A DNA stretch of 7,607 bases from Bacillota bacterium (GTDB taxonomy: Bacteria > Bacillota > Clostridia > Saccharofermentanales > Fastidiosipilaceae): NCBI GenBank assembly GCA_023442635.1, contig JAEZYR010000119.1, forward strand, positions 1 through 7,607. Reading direction: 5' to 3'. The notes under the pieces are model-generated. The model was not told where the DNA came from, did not search any database, and saw only the letters and a program-made list of their open reading frames with translations. Both the position numbers and the translations under genes were made by a program. The first letter of the stretch is position 1, and each line of letters opens with the position of its first letter. Positions 1 through 6,958 of the stretch are shown here, piece by piece.

Positions 1-636
1 CTTTTGGAGGATGTGTTGGGGGTTTTTGATGCGATTGGCCAGACGAACGGCTAGCTGCGGTTTGATGCCATAAGGACTCAGCGCCATGATGGCCTGTTTT
101 TGCTCAAAATGTGCCCGATAGCTGTCCAATATGCGCTGAGCATGGCGTCTGCCGAGTCCTGGCAGAGCTAACAAACGCTCTGGTTCTTCCTCAAAAACAC
201 GCCACGTGTCGAGGCCAAAACTATCGAGGATCAACTTGGCTCTTGCAGGGCCGCAGCCTTTGATGTAATGCGATTCCAAAAAAGCTCGTATACCCTCTAA
301 GCTATCGGGGGCTTGGGGCTGAGCATAGTAGGCTCTGATCTGGTCGGGATAGCCTGGTCGAGCTTGCCACACGCCTGCGACTTCGATCAACAAATGGCGG
401 TTTTTCGGTGGCACAAGCCCCTCATCATCGCAGAGCTCCTGGATGGCCAAGTCCTCGCCTAAAATCACCACTTCTTCGCGTTCTTGGCCGCTAGGGTCGA
501 GCAAGGACTTGCCTTCTGGGAGCGTGAGCAGCCAAATAGAAAAGGCTTCTTTTTGGTAAAAGCGGCGTGCCAAATAGCCGCTAAACTGAACGGTCTGATC
601 TTCTCGCTCACCCACCTGGCTTGCCTTCAGAGCCAT
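1..636 (-). CDS. recD2: RecD2-type (YrrC-like) ATP-dependent DNA helicase, N-terminal part, truncated by window edge
   Basis: Reading the minus strand from an ATG at 634-636 gives 212 open codons that continue past the left edge, so only the N-terminus is visible. Residues about 15-110 look like the N-terminal OB-like domain of RecD2. After it come helix-hairpin-helix segments: HYIKGCGPARAKLILDSFG at 123-141, then LPGLGRRHAQRIL at 158-170, then a third at 186-205 (SPYGIKPQLAVRLANRI). This order of OB-like domain plus serial HhH motifs is typical of RecD2 helicases, the stand-alone RecD relatives of Firmicutes. They are 5'-3' SF1 helicases involved in DNA repair and replication-fork maintenance. 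The Walker motifs would lie to the left of the window and cannot be checked. The start is supported by AAAGGA six bases upstream. It lies 71 bp downstream of ldh on the same strand with no clear terminator between, so read-through is possible. Confidence 0.88.
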   Translation of the reverse strand, partial: MALKASQVGEREDQTVQFSGYLARRFYQKEAFSIWLLTLPEGKSLLDPSGQEREEVVILGEDLAIQELCDDEGLVPPKNRHLLIEVAGVWQARPGYPDQIRAYYAQPQAPDSLEGIRAFLESHYIKGCGPARAKLILDSFGLDTWRVFEEEPERLLALPGLGRRHAQRILDSYRAHFEQKQAIMALSPYGIKPQLAVRLANRIKNPQHILQK

Positions 637-642
637 GTTCAG

Positions 643-648
643 TCCTTT
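643..648 (-). promoter_or_regulatory. Ribosome binding site of recD2
   Basis: On the minus strand AAAGGA stands six bases before the ATG at 634-636. It decides the start of the recD2 reading frame, which is otherwise fixed only by homology. Confidence 0.6.
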
Positions 649-707
649 CTTGCCCCCTCTCGCTTATCCGCAAGTTTGCCTCAGTTCATTCTAGCAAAGC
701 AGCCAGC

Positions 708-1652
708 CTAGACTTGCTGAATGATCTCATCTGCAATCGCTACGGAGTCTTTGAGAACCGCCACAGAGTGCGCCAGCAAAGCGGCTTCCTTTTCGTTTAA
801 TTCCGGCATCAGCGTCTCCATGCGTCCGTGCAAGCCTACCACGCTTGGCATCGAGTAATAAATGCCCTGGGCTGGGTCATAGCTAGAAATAGAGAGAACC
901 GACCTTTCATCGCGCAAAATGGCCTCCGCAATACGTCTGACCGCCAGAGCTATCGCGTAATTGGTGTAGCCCTTCTTTTGGATAATCTGGTAAGCCGCAT
1001 CTCTCACCTCGCGGCTCACTTCCTCCTGCAAACTGTGGTAGTCCACTTTCTCCTTTTGGCAATAGTTTTCTAGGCTCATCGACCCCACAAAGGCGCTCGA
1101 CCAGAGGCTGAATTCGCTGTCACCATGCTCACCTGCCACATGGGCGTGAATGCTTTTGGCGTCCATATCAAAGCGCCGCGCTAGGGCGTAGCGCAACCTT
1201 GAGGAATCCAACACCGTACCTGATCCGATCACTTGTGAAGCTGGCAAACCCGAGAGTCGCCAAGCGGCATAAGTCAGAACGTCGACGGGATTGGCAACCA
1301 CCAGAAGGATGGCCTGGGGTGCATAGCGGATGACCTTTGGCACAATATCACAGAAAATTTGGACATTCTTGCGGCAGAGATCCAGTCGCGTTTCGCCCTC
1401 TTTCTGATTAGCGCCAGCGGTGATCACCACCAGGTTGCTATCCTGAATATCTGCATAATCGCCAGCTATCACATCCGTACTTTTGACAAAAGCGGCGCCC
1501 TGCACGATGTCGAGCGCCTCACCTTCAGCTTTCGCCCGTTGGCTGTCGACCAACACCAATTCACTGGCTATACCAGACTCCATTAAGGCGAATGTAACGG
1601 CACTGCCGACGAAGCCAGCGCCGATGACACTAATTTTGTGAGATTTTCGCAT
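708..1652 (-). CDS. ldh: L-lactate dehydrogenase (NAD-dependent, FBP-activated type)
   Basis: This 314-residue protein interconverts pyruvate and L-lactate with NADH in the cytoplasm, the usual last step of lactate fermentation. The Rossmann motif GAGFVG is at 11-16, and D36 ends the second strand, as expected for NAD. Catalytic and substrate residues are all present: Q83 in NQK (lactate rather than malate specificity), R89, N121, D149, R152 and the catalytic H176 in GEHGD. R154 and H169 match the two positions that bind fructose-1,6-bisphosphate in allosteric bacterial LDHs, so activation by FBP is likely, though inferred. The length is normal. In the segment after T230 the sequence is GYTNYAIA rather than the common GATYYGIA, a mild divergence. 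AAAGGAG lies seven bases before the ATG. recD2 follows 71 bp downstream on the same strand. Malate dehydrogenase is the main alternative, disfavoured by Q83. Confidence 0.95.
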   Translation of the reverse strand: MRKSHKISVIGAGFVGSAVTFALMESGIASELVLVDSQRAKAEGEALDIVQGAAFVKSTDVIAGDYADIQDSNLVVITAGANQKEGETRLDLCRKNVQIFCDIVPKVIRYAPQAILLVVANPVDVLTYAAWRLSGLPASQVIGSGTVLDSSRLRYALARRFDMDAKSIHAHVAGEHGDSEFSLWSSAFVGSMSLENYCQKEKVDYHSLQEEVSREVRDAAYQIIQKKGYTNYAIALAVRRIAEAILRDERSVLSISSYDPAQGIYYSMPSVVGLHGRMETLMPELNEKEAALLAHSVAVLKDSVAIADEIIQQV

Positions 1653-1659
1653 CTTTTTG

Positions 1660-1666
1660 CTCCTTT
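1660..1666 (-). promoter_or_regulatory. Ribosome binding site of ldh
   Basis: AAAGGAG on the minus strand lies seven bases before the ldh ATG at 1650-1652. This is good Shine-Dalgarno complementarity and fixes the ldh start. Confidence 0.75.
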
Positions 1667-1717
1667 GCTCACATTAATTGGGTGGCAAGTCAGAGCTTGG
1701 ATCAAAGGATTACCCCT

Positions 1718-1741
1718 TGCAAGCCTCACCCTATGCTTGCA
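1718..1741. repeat. Inverted repeat TGCAAGC-N10-GCTTGCA upstream of ldh
   Basis: Perfect 7-bp arms at 1718-1724 and 1735-1741 flank a 10-bp spacer, in the 227-bp gap before ldh. One arm overlaps by one base the TATACT hexamer read on the minus strand. The position fits an operator or a hairpin at the 5' end of the ldh mRNA. It does not resemble a Rex site (TTGTGA-N6-TCACAA) or a CcpA cre site. Arms of this length can also arise by chance. Confidence 0.4.
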
Positions 1742-1746
1742 GTATA
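1741..1746 (-). promoter_or_regulatory. Possible -10 element of the ldh promoter
   Basis: TATACT on the minus strand matches the sigma-A -10 consensus at five of six positions and lies 88 bases before the ldh start. No good -35 is found at 16-18 bp; the best-spaced hexamer is CGGAAA. A TTGTCA occurs 23 bp upstream, which is too far. The rest of the gap at 1653-1879 shows no gene and no convincing terminator for the upstream ATPase gene. Confidence 0.3.
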
Positions 1747-1879
1747 GAGGCTAGGCCTTCGCTTTTCCGTGACAAAAAGCCTCCTTGCCCAAGCACCTAA
1801 AATCCGCCAAAGTGTTGCGCCATTGTGTGCCTGAGCTGCTAGGGCAAAGCCGCCTGAGCCGCGAGCCTTGCGTTCGTTA

Positions 1880-3964
1880 TCAAAAAGCTATGACATGAGC
1901 CTTTCGGTCTAAAAACAACACTTCCAATTCCTCTCGGCAGGAGGCCCAAAAAAGCTGTTGCTCCTCAAAAAGGCTCTCTTCTAGCATAGCCAAAACAGCA
2001 GCCTGATGCTTTTTGTCTAGGCGAGCCGTCGGTTCATCCCAAAGCAGGCAGCTCGCCTGCTCTGCTTTTTGGACGCTCTGCAAGCTCAAGCGCAACAGTA
2101 GGCGATAGAGGTCTTGCCAGCCATCGCTGTAGTAATCGAAGAGGCGATAGAAGGCGCTGCTGTCCTGGATATGCAGGCTAAGATCGGCCTGCAAAACGGC
2201 CTTGGGCAAGGTCTGCCCTATAGCTTTTTGGAGTCTCAAGCGCTGCTGTTCAAAGGCCGCCTGCAAGGGCGCCAAAAAGTCATGTTCCACATGTTCTTCG
2301 GCATTTTTGACCCAACTCAGCGCTAGATCGAGGGCCTCGGCATCTCGTTCGGCCTGAAGGAGTGCCGCCTGATTGCGCTCTAAGCCTTCTTTGAGCGCCC
2401 GCCCTTCTTGTTGTTGCCCCTCTAAATTCAAGCGCTCATTCGCAAAACGCAGCTGCAACTTTTCGTATTCAGCTTGCCAAAGCGCTTCGGGCTTGACCTC
2501 TGTTTTCAGCGTGAGCAAGGCTAGCTTTTTCTTTTGCATCCGAGCTTCTTGCGCTTGCCAGCTGCGCCACTCTGCCTCGGCCAAACTTAGCTCCGTCCAA
2601 GCGGCATACAAGTCAGGATGGCGTAAAGCGAAGTGTTCTCGCCTTAGCTGCCATGCTTCTTGGCGCTTGCTTGCACTGGCGCTTGCGCTGCTGAGATGTT
2701 GCTGAATGGTCGCATGCCAATGTCTTTCCGCCTCGCTGTAATCTGACGCTGTCTGCCTTTCATCAGCTCGTGAAAACTGCCGTCCACCGCTGGTCTTGCA
2801 CTTTCCAAAAAGAAGCAAGGCCAGGATGAACAAAACAAGCGCCCCTCCTTTCAGTAGACCCTGTGCGGAATCTGGCACACGAAGCCATGCCGCCAAGAAG
2901 GGCCAAAAGCTGAGCAAGGCTGCCAAAACGGCTAAAAGCAAGGAAAGAACGCCCAGCCAAGCTAGGCCTCGACTGGCTTTAGAAGTCGGCTGTTGTTGCT
3001 GAAGATCCGCCTCTGCAGCATCGTTTTTGCGCGCTTGCTGGCTTTTTTGGCTTGCTGCGAGTTGCTCTTGCCAGTAGGTCAAGCGCTCTTCGCTCTCCGC
3101 CTGGGCTTGCTGGTGCTGCCTCCACGCACTCAAATAGCTGGCTATTTCCTCCGCCGCTTCCCCCTCAAGCCATGGCTGCCTGGCTTGGCATTTTTGCTGC
3201 AAATCCGCCAAGTCGGCTTCTAGCACCTGCATCTGCTGTTGTTTTTGGGCTGTCTCTGTGCGATACCTGGTGGCCAAATCGTCTTTGGCAGCTTGCTGTT
3301 TTTGCTCCAAGAGAGCGCGCTCTCGCTCAAATGCCTTGGCTTGCTGCCACTGCTGCAAAAGGTCCCTTTGTTCTTCTTGCAGGGTCTCAAGCTGTCCGCG
3401 CTGCCCTCGCCCTCCTCTCAGACGCTGTCTTTCTTTTTCGAGATAGCGGCGTATAGCTGTTAACTCGGGCCCTTGCGTTCGGCTCTTACCCGCTTCTTGG
3501 CTCCATTTTTCTTCAAGTTCAGCATCCAAATGAACCTCGATGTTCTGGGTGTTTAGACGGTTCATCTCGCGCCAAGTGCTCTGGCTAATCTGCCATATCA
3601 CCTGACCGGGTTCAGACTGTCCAAAATCGACCACCTCACCCTTCGTCAAGTTCACCCATTGGCAGCGATCCCCCCGCGGCTGTTCCCCAAAACGGCGCGT
3701 GAGTTGCCACTGCTGCCCTTGCCAAGTGAAGAAAAGACTGCCTCCGAAATCCGCTCCGTGCCAGGGTCTATAGCGTCGACGCCAGTCATCACCCAATCTG
3801 CGGCGGCGACCACCCAGCCCCCAAAACATGGCCTCAACAAAGGCCAAAAGCGTGCTTTTGCCACTGCCATTGTCGCCATAAAGGAGGTTCAGCCCAGGGG
3901 CAAAGAGGAAAGTCCTTTGTTCTAAGCAACCAAAGCCCCGAATCTCTGCTTTAGTAATCTGCAT
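1880..3964 (-). CDS. SbcC/Rad50-like (YhaN-type) AAA ATPase with central membrane hairpin
   Basis: This 694-residue protein is probably the ATPase subunit of a two-part DNA-end-processing complex with the nuclease gene just upstream. Walker A is GDNGSGKST at 30-38. Walker B is CLLWDE at 639-644, followed by the D-loop ARLD at 647-650. The likely ABC signature is degenerate, SDGWQ at 613-617. Between them lie two long, Gln- and Ala-rich coiled-coil stretches, about 150-325 and 390-600. The coils are separated by two hydrophobic segments, about 333-361 and 372-387, joined by a short loop. No CxxC zinc hook is present. The family is usually longer: E. coli SbcC is about 1050 residues and B. subtilis YhaN about 960. 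A very strong ribosome site precedes the ATG, and the start overlaps the nuclease stop by 14 nt. I recognise the fold and the pairing; calling it YhaN-like rather than SbcC is inference from the central hydrophobic hairpin. Confidence 0.85.
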   Translation of the reverse strand: MQITKAEIRGFGCLEQRTFLFAPGLNLLYGDNGSGKSTLLAFVEAMFWGLGGRRRRLGDDWRRRYRPWHGADFGGSLFFTWQGQQWQLTRRFGEQPRGDRCQWVNLTKGEVVDFGQSEPGQVIWQISQSTWREMNRLNTQNIEVHLDAELEEKWSQEAGKSRTQGPELTAIRRYLEKERQRLRGGRGQRGQLETLQEEQRDLLQQWQQAKAFERERALLEQKQQAAKDDLATRYRTETAQKQQQMQVLEADLADLQQKCQARQPWLEGEAAEEIASYLSAWRQHQQAQAESEERLTYWQEQLAASQKSQQARKNDAAEADLQQQQPTSKASRGLAWLGVLSLLLAVLAALLSFWPFLAAWLRVPDSAQGLLKGGALVLFILALLLFGKCKTSGGRQFSRADERQTASDYSEAERHWHATIQQHLSSASASASKRQEAWQLRREHFALRHPDLYAAWTELSLAEAEWRSWQAQEARMQKKKLALLTLKTEVKPEALWQAEYEKLQLRFANERLNLEGQQQEGRALKEGLERNQAALLQAERDAEALDLALSWVKNAEEHVEHDFLAPLQAAFEQQRLRLQKAIGQTLPKAVLQADLSLHIQDSSAFYRLFDYYSDGWQDLYRLLLRLSLQSVQKAEQASCLLWDEPTARLDKKHQAAVLAMLEESLFEEQQLFWASCREELEVLFLDRKAHVIAF

Positions 3965-5207
3965 GCTCGCTCACCTCCTGAATGGCCTGAGCCAGCCATT
4001 CGCGGGCTCGCATTTGAACAGCCTGTATATCTTCGGGCGCACTGGGGTCTAAGTCGCCCTCTTGGGCTAAAGTCGTCTGCAAAGCCCTGAGCGCCCTAGA
4101 CGGCGAGCCTGTATCGAAGATCCTCTCCAAGTCTATTTTGCTTTCGTCCAAAATTTCCACATAACGAAAGCCAGCTTGGCGGCAAAGCTGATCCAAGAGG
4201 AGCAAGCTGCGTGAATGGAAGGCCGTTCTCTGACCTTCCAAGCGTAGACGAAGCAGCTGCAAGCTGTGCGCCGCTAGCTTCTCAGATATGGTCTCAGACT
4301 CAAGGACTTGCTTGAGTGTATGCGCAAGGCTTTCGGCATACACCTCCCAGGCCTCTATATCTTCGCTTTCAGCTGCTAGCCCTCTGCCTACGGGTTCGCT
4401 AGGCAAGCTGAGGGTGCATTCGGCCCAGTGCGGAGCCCCTGGTAGGTTTAGGCGCTGCCAGTTCTGCTGCCAGCCCCAGTCTGTTCGGCTGAAGTCGCCG
4501 ACCAGCAAGCCGACATCCGCCTGCCGTTCCCAGCGCGTGCGCAAGAGCGGTCCTGGCGAAGAGACCAGGCCTTGACGGCCGCCTTGTATGCGCTCTTGAA
4601 AAAAGTAGTGGTAATGTCCTAAAGCGACATAGTCGTAGTTTCTCAGCCAGGTAGCCGTGCGAGGAATGCAGGCATAGTGAGATTGCAACAAGGGCGGATC
4701 CCAACTGCCATGCAACAAGGCCAGGCTCAAAACATCAGCCTCGACAGCTGCTAGGCTGCTCAGGTCAACAGTTGCATCGTGGGTAGGAGCAGCAAAACTC
4801 TGACCATCGACCACGATTTTTTCGCCCGAGCGAGCTATGCCCTCCCAGCGTTCGGCCTGCTTGCCAAGCACATAGACTTTTGATGTGCGTGCCCCCGAAG
4901 GCCAAGGGCCAGCTGGTGCGAGGGGGTCATGGTTGCCGCCCACGATGACGATCGGGAAGCTTTGGTGATTTTGGAGTTGCCAAAACCACGCTTCTTTGAG
5001 TTCGGTGTTGGGCTCTGGCTGATCAAAGGTATCGCCAGCTACCAGCAACAGATCGATCTTAGCTTCTTCTAGATAAGCCAACAATTGCTGGATCAGTCGG
5101 CGGGCATAAGCTTCTATATCGGCAGCGACCTGGGGCTCCCTTTCGGCTATGTAGCGTCGATGCTTGCCCAAGTGCCAATCGGCCATGTGTGCGATTCTGA
5201 TGCTCAT
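3951..5207 (-). CDS. SbcD/Mre11-like (YhaO-type) metallophosphoesterase nuclease
   Basis: This 418-residue protein is a calcineurin-like metallophosphoesterase of the SbcD/Mre11/YhaO group, expected to be a Mn-dependent DNA nuclease working on DNA ends with the ATPase encoded next. The metal-binding motifs are complete and in order: D10 and H12 in ADWHLGK, D59 in GDTFDQ, N92-H93-D94 in GGNHDP, H166 in LLHGS, and H198/H200 in GHYH. The C-terminal third, from about residue 240, is helical and would carry the ATPase-binding segment; it is poorly conserved and I see no motif there. Its length is close to that of B. subtilis YhaO. The start places the first beta strand (IRIAHMADWH) correctly, but there is only a weak ribosome site (AAGG well upstream). 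The gene overlaps the ATPase start by 14 nt, so the two are translationally coupled. A GNAT gene diverges from it 53 bp away. Confidence 0.9.
   Translation of the reverse strand: MSIRIAHMADWHLGKHRRYIAEREPQVAADIEAYARRLIQQLLAYLEEAKIDLLLVAGDTFDQPEPNTELKEAWFWQLQNHQSFPIVIVGGNHDPLAPAGPWPSGARTSKVYVLGKQAERWEGIARSGEKIVVDGQSFAAPTHDATVDLSSLAAVEADVLSLALLHGSWDPPLLQSHYACIPRTATWLRNYDYVALGHYHYFFQERIQGGRQGLVSSPGPLLRTRWERQADVGLLVGDFSRTDWGWQQNWQRLNLPGAPHWAECTLSLPSEPVGRGLAAESEDIEAWEVYAESLAHTLKQVLESETISEKLAAHSLQLLRLRLEGQRTAFHSRSLLLLDQLCRQAGFRYVEILDESKIDLERIFDTGSPSRALRALQTTLAQEGDLDPSAPEDIQAVQMRAREWLAQAIQEVSEHADY
3971..3979 (-). promoter_or_regulatory. Strong ribosome binding site of the SbcC/YhaN-like gene inside the upstream CDS
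   Basis: AGGAGGTGA on the minus strand is near-perfect anti-Shine-Dalgarno complement. It lies six bases before the ATG at 3962-3964 and inside the last codons of the nuclease gene. It settles the ATPase start and shows that the second gene is translated from its own strong site. Confidence 0.85.
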
Positions 5208-5260
5208 CTGTTTTTCACGCTCGCCTTCTGCTATCCTGCTCTGCGGAGTGTTCTGCTTTT

Positions 5261-5770
5261 ATGTATAACTTTTCCGTACAGGCTTTTGTGCCCAAAAGTT
5301 CTGAAATAGATCCCACTTGGCAGGCTGCCTACCTTGCGTATTATGCCAACTTTGACCTAGGTCTGCCCGTATCCGTCCTGCTTGCGTATGCCCAGGATGA
5401 CTGGCGCCTGCTTCGCTCCAACATTATCTCTGCTTTGGCCTTGTTTGTGCAAAACGAAGGGGCTGTCAGCCCTTCTCAGCCTGAGCTAGCAGGCTTTCTG
5501 CTCTACCAAATCGACCAAGAAGCGAGCGACTGGTGTGAGTCGCCAGGCGATGGCTTTATTCGTGAATGCTATGTAGCGCCTCCCTACCGCGGTCAGGGGC
5601 TGGGCTCGCAGCTCTATCTCGAGGCGGAAAAAGCGCTTATTCAGCTTGGTGTGGGGCGTATTTATCTCAGCAGTGACGACAGCCAGGCCTTCTGGGAAAG
5701 TTTGGGCTTTCGTTTCACAGGGCGATATGCTCGCAAGAATGGCGATCCCCTCCTCGAAAAATATGTTTGA
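5261..5770 (+). CDS. GNAT-family N-acetyltransferase
   Basis: This 169-residue protein belongs to the GCN5-related acetyltransferases, which move the acetyl group of acetyl-CoA to an amine; the substrate cannot be told. The acetyl-CoA pyrophosphate-binding motif A is clear at 101-115: RECYVAPPYRGQGLG with the RGQGLG loop, followed by an amphipathic helix. The C-terminal signature is SQAFWESLGF at 141-150, and the protein ends with the usual strand (NGDPLLEKYV). The first 75 residues are not conserved in any way I recognise. The ATG start has only a distant GGAG 12 bases upstream, so the exact start is uncertain; a GTG ten codons in has no better site. It diverges from the nuclease gene, with 53 bp between starts, and converges on the dehydrogenase gene at 5905. 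It has no evident functional link to either neighbour. Confidence 0.85.
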   Translation: MYNFSVQAFVPKSSEIDPTWQAAYLAYYANFDLGLPVSVLLAYAQDDWRLLRSNIISALALFVQNEGAVSPSQPELAGFLLYQIDQEASDWCESPGDGFIRECYVAPPYRGQGLGSQLYLEAEKALIQLGVGRIYLSSDDSQAFWESLGFRFTGRYARKNGDPLLEKYV

Positions 5771-5804
5771 TGTGCGTTTTCTTTTGATTTTTCTTTGCAC
5801 AAAA

Positions 5805-5830
5805 AGAAGACGCCAAAGCTGGCGTCTTCT
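5805..5830 (-). terminator. Rho-independent terminator of the D-2-hydroxyacid dehydrogenase gene
   Basis: The arms AGAAGACGCC (5805-5814) and GGCGTCTTCT (5821-5830) form a perfect 10-bp stem with a six-base loop, extendable by one A-T pair to a tetraloop. Read on the minus strand, the stem runs directly into TTTTG, so it is oriented to end the dehydrogenase transcript 74 bp after its stop. On the plus strand no T tract follows, so it would stop the convergent acetyltransferase transcript only weakly. Confidence 0.9.
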
Positions 5831-5904
5831 CGTCTGAGCTTATCTGGAGGCTAGGCTTAGCGAACAGAGCTCATCTTTCTGGCCACAAGCAAGGCTGCCC
5901 CCTT

Positions 5905-6855
5905 TTATGAGCAAATCCTCTGCAGCTTTTCCCCATGCAGAAAAGCCTCGATATTGTCCAGCGCCAAGTGGCAGCGCAAGACGAGCGCTTCCTCCGTCGC
6001 AAAGCCCAGGTGCGGAGTGGCATAAACGCGTTCATGTCTTAAGAGCGGGCTCTGGGGATCTAGAGGCGGTTCCGTGGCATAGACATCGGTTAAGTAAGCG
6101 CCCAAGTGCCCACTTTGTAAGGCTTGCAGAACAGCATCTTCATCCACCACCTGCCCCCTAGCGGTGTTGATGAGCAAAGCGCCATGGGGTAACAGCGCTA
6201 GCGCCTTCGCATCGATCAAGTGCTTGCTTTCAGCTGTCAAAGGACAATGTAGGGTCAAGATCTCAGATGCTGCCAAGAATGCCTCCCAGGGCAAGTAGGC
6301 GTCTATCTCAGCTATTTCGGCGCGGCCTGGTCGCTGGTAGCTGAGGCTAGTCGCTCCGAAGGCCTTGAGGAGCCTTGCCACTTCACGGCCAATAGCTCCA
6401 ACACCTACGATACCAACCTTGCGGCCAGCCAGCGATCTTTGGCGCAAGCCTGCCTTTGTGCCGCCATGCTTGGTGGCTTCTTGTGCTTCAGGTAGACTTC
6501 TGAGGCCTTGGATCATGAGGCCTAGCGTGAGTTCGGCGACAGCTTCGGTCGCGTAGCCAGCCGCATTGGCCACAAGAATGCCCCGCTCACGACAGAGCTC
6601 CATCGGCACATGGTCAACCCCTGTAAAAGCAACCGATATCATCTTGAGATGCTCGCAAGCCGTCAGAAAGGCCTGTGACAAAGGCCGTTGACCAATGAGT
6701 AGAACATCCGCGGATCGCGCCGCCTCCAGGCGTTCAGAGTCGCTTAAGGCTTGGTCGTAAACCGCAACTTGGTGACCCTCTCGCTGCCAACTCGCAACTT
6801 GGGGCTGATAATATTTCTCCGACACAGCCAGAGGATCTAATAGCACAATCTTCAT
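5905..6855 (-). CDS. D-2-hydroxyacid dehydrogenase, NAD(P)-dependent
   Basis: This 316-residue protein is a D-isomer-specific 2-hydroxyacid dehydrogenase, reducing a 2-oxoacid to a D-2-hydroxyacid or the reverse in the cytoplasm. The dinucleotide motif is GVGAIG at 151-156. The catalytic triad of the family is intact: R233 in NTARG, E262 in DVYATEPP and H282 in TPHLGF. The end of the second Rossmann strand reads SYQRPGR (172-178), where NAD-specific members carry an Asp. A basic residue there hints at NADPH. The substrate is unresolved: hydroxypyruvate/glyoxylate reductase, D-lactate dehydrogenase-like and phosphoglycerate dehydrogenase-like activities are all possible, and there is no ACT domain. 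AAGAAGG lies seven bases before the ATG. The gene stands alone: a terminator follows it, and hydE diverges from it across a repeat-bearing gap. Confidence 0.9.
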   Translation of the reverse strand: MKIVLLDPLAVSEKYYQPQVASWQREGHQVAVYDQALSDSERLEAARSADVLLIGQRPLSQAFLTACEHLKMISVAFTGVDHVPMELCRERGILVANAAGYATEAVAELTLGLMIQGLRSLPEAQEATKHGGTKAGLRQRSLAGRKVGIVGVGAIGREVARLLKAFGATSLSYQRPGRAEIAEIDAYLPWEAFLAASEILTLHCPLTAESKHLIDAKALALLPHGALLINTARGQVVDEDAVLQALQSGHLGAYLTDVYATEPPLDPQSPLLRHERVYATPHLGFATEEALVLRCHLALDNIEAFLHGEKLQRICS

Positions 6856-6930
6856 GCCTAAGCCTTCTTCCCTTCTTTATCCCCTATTTCGTCTAGGCGT
6901 ATCACTGCACGCCATCTCGATACATGCTCT

Positions 6931-6939
6931 TGTTAGAAT
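6931..6939 (+). promoter_or_regulatory. Possible extended -10 promoter reading toward hydE
   Basis: TGTTAGAAT is an extended -10 form (TG, one base, then TAGAAT with five of six consensus bases). No -35 is recognisable 17 bp upstream. If used, transcription would begin just before the tandem palindromes and give hydE a leader of about 120 nt. The same bases read on the minus strand give TATTCT, a weaker candidate for the divergent dehydrogenase gene, 80 bp from its start. Confidence 0.3.
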
Positions 6940-6958
6940 AAACCTCACGCAAAAACCA

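Noticed and set aside
1668..1680. CAATTAATGTGAG upstream of ldh, identical to a stretch of the E. coli lac promoter
   Set aside because: Only a CRP half-site (TGTGAG) is present, with no opposing TCACA half. The gene content is Firmicute-like, and the match overlaps the region just before the ribosome site. It is most likely coincidence.
1800..1879. Possible terminator after the SbcC/YhaN-like gene
   Set aside because: The best stem (GCAAGGCT with GGCTTTGC) needs two wobble pairs, has a 12-base loop and is not followed by a T tract.
3052..3456. 134-codon plus-strand open frame inside the SbcC/YhaN-like gene
   Set aside because: It is a shadow of the Gln- and Ala-rich coiled-coil coding on the other strand. 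It has no recognisable domain, and several overlapping open frames there have the same cause.
5459..5471. GGGCTGTCAGCCC palindrome inside the acetyltransferase gene, resembling the repeat arms
   Set aside because: It is coding sequence for the acetyltransferase, has a different centre from the array upstream of hydE, and stands alone.
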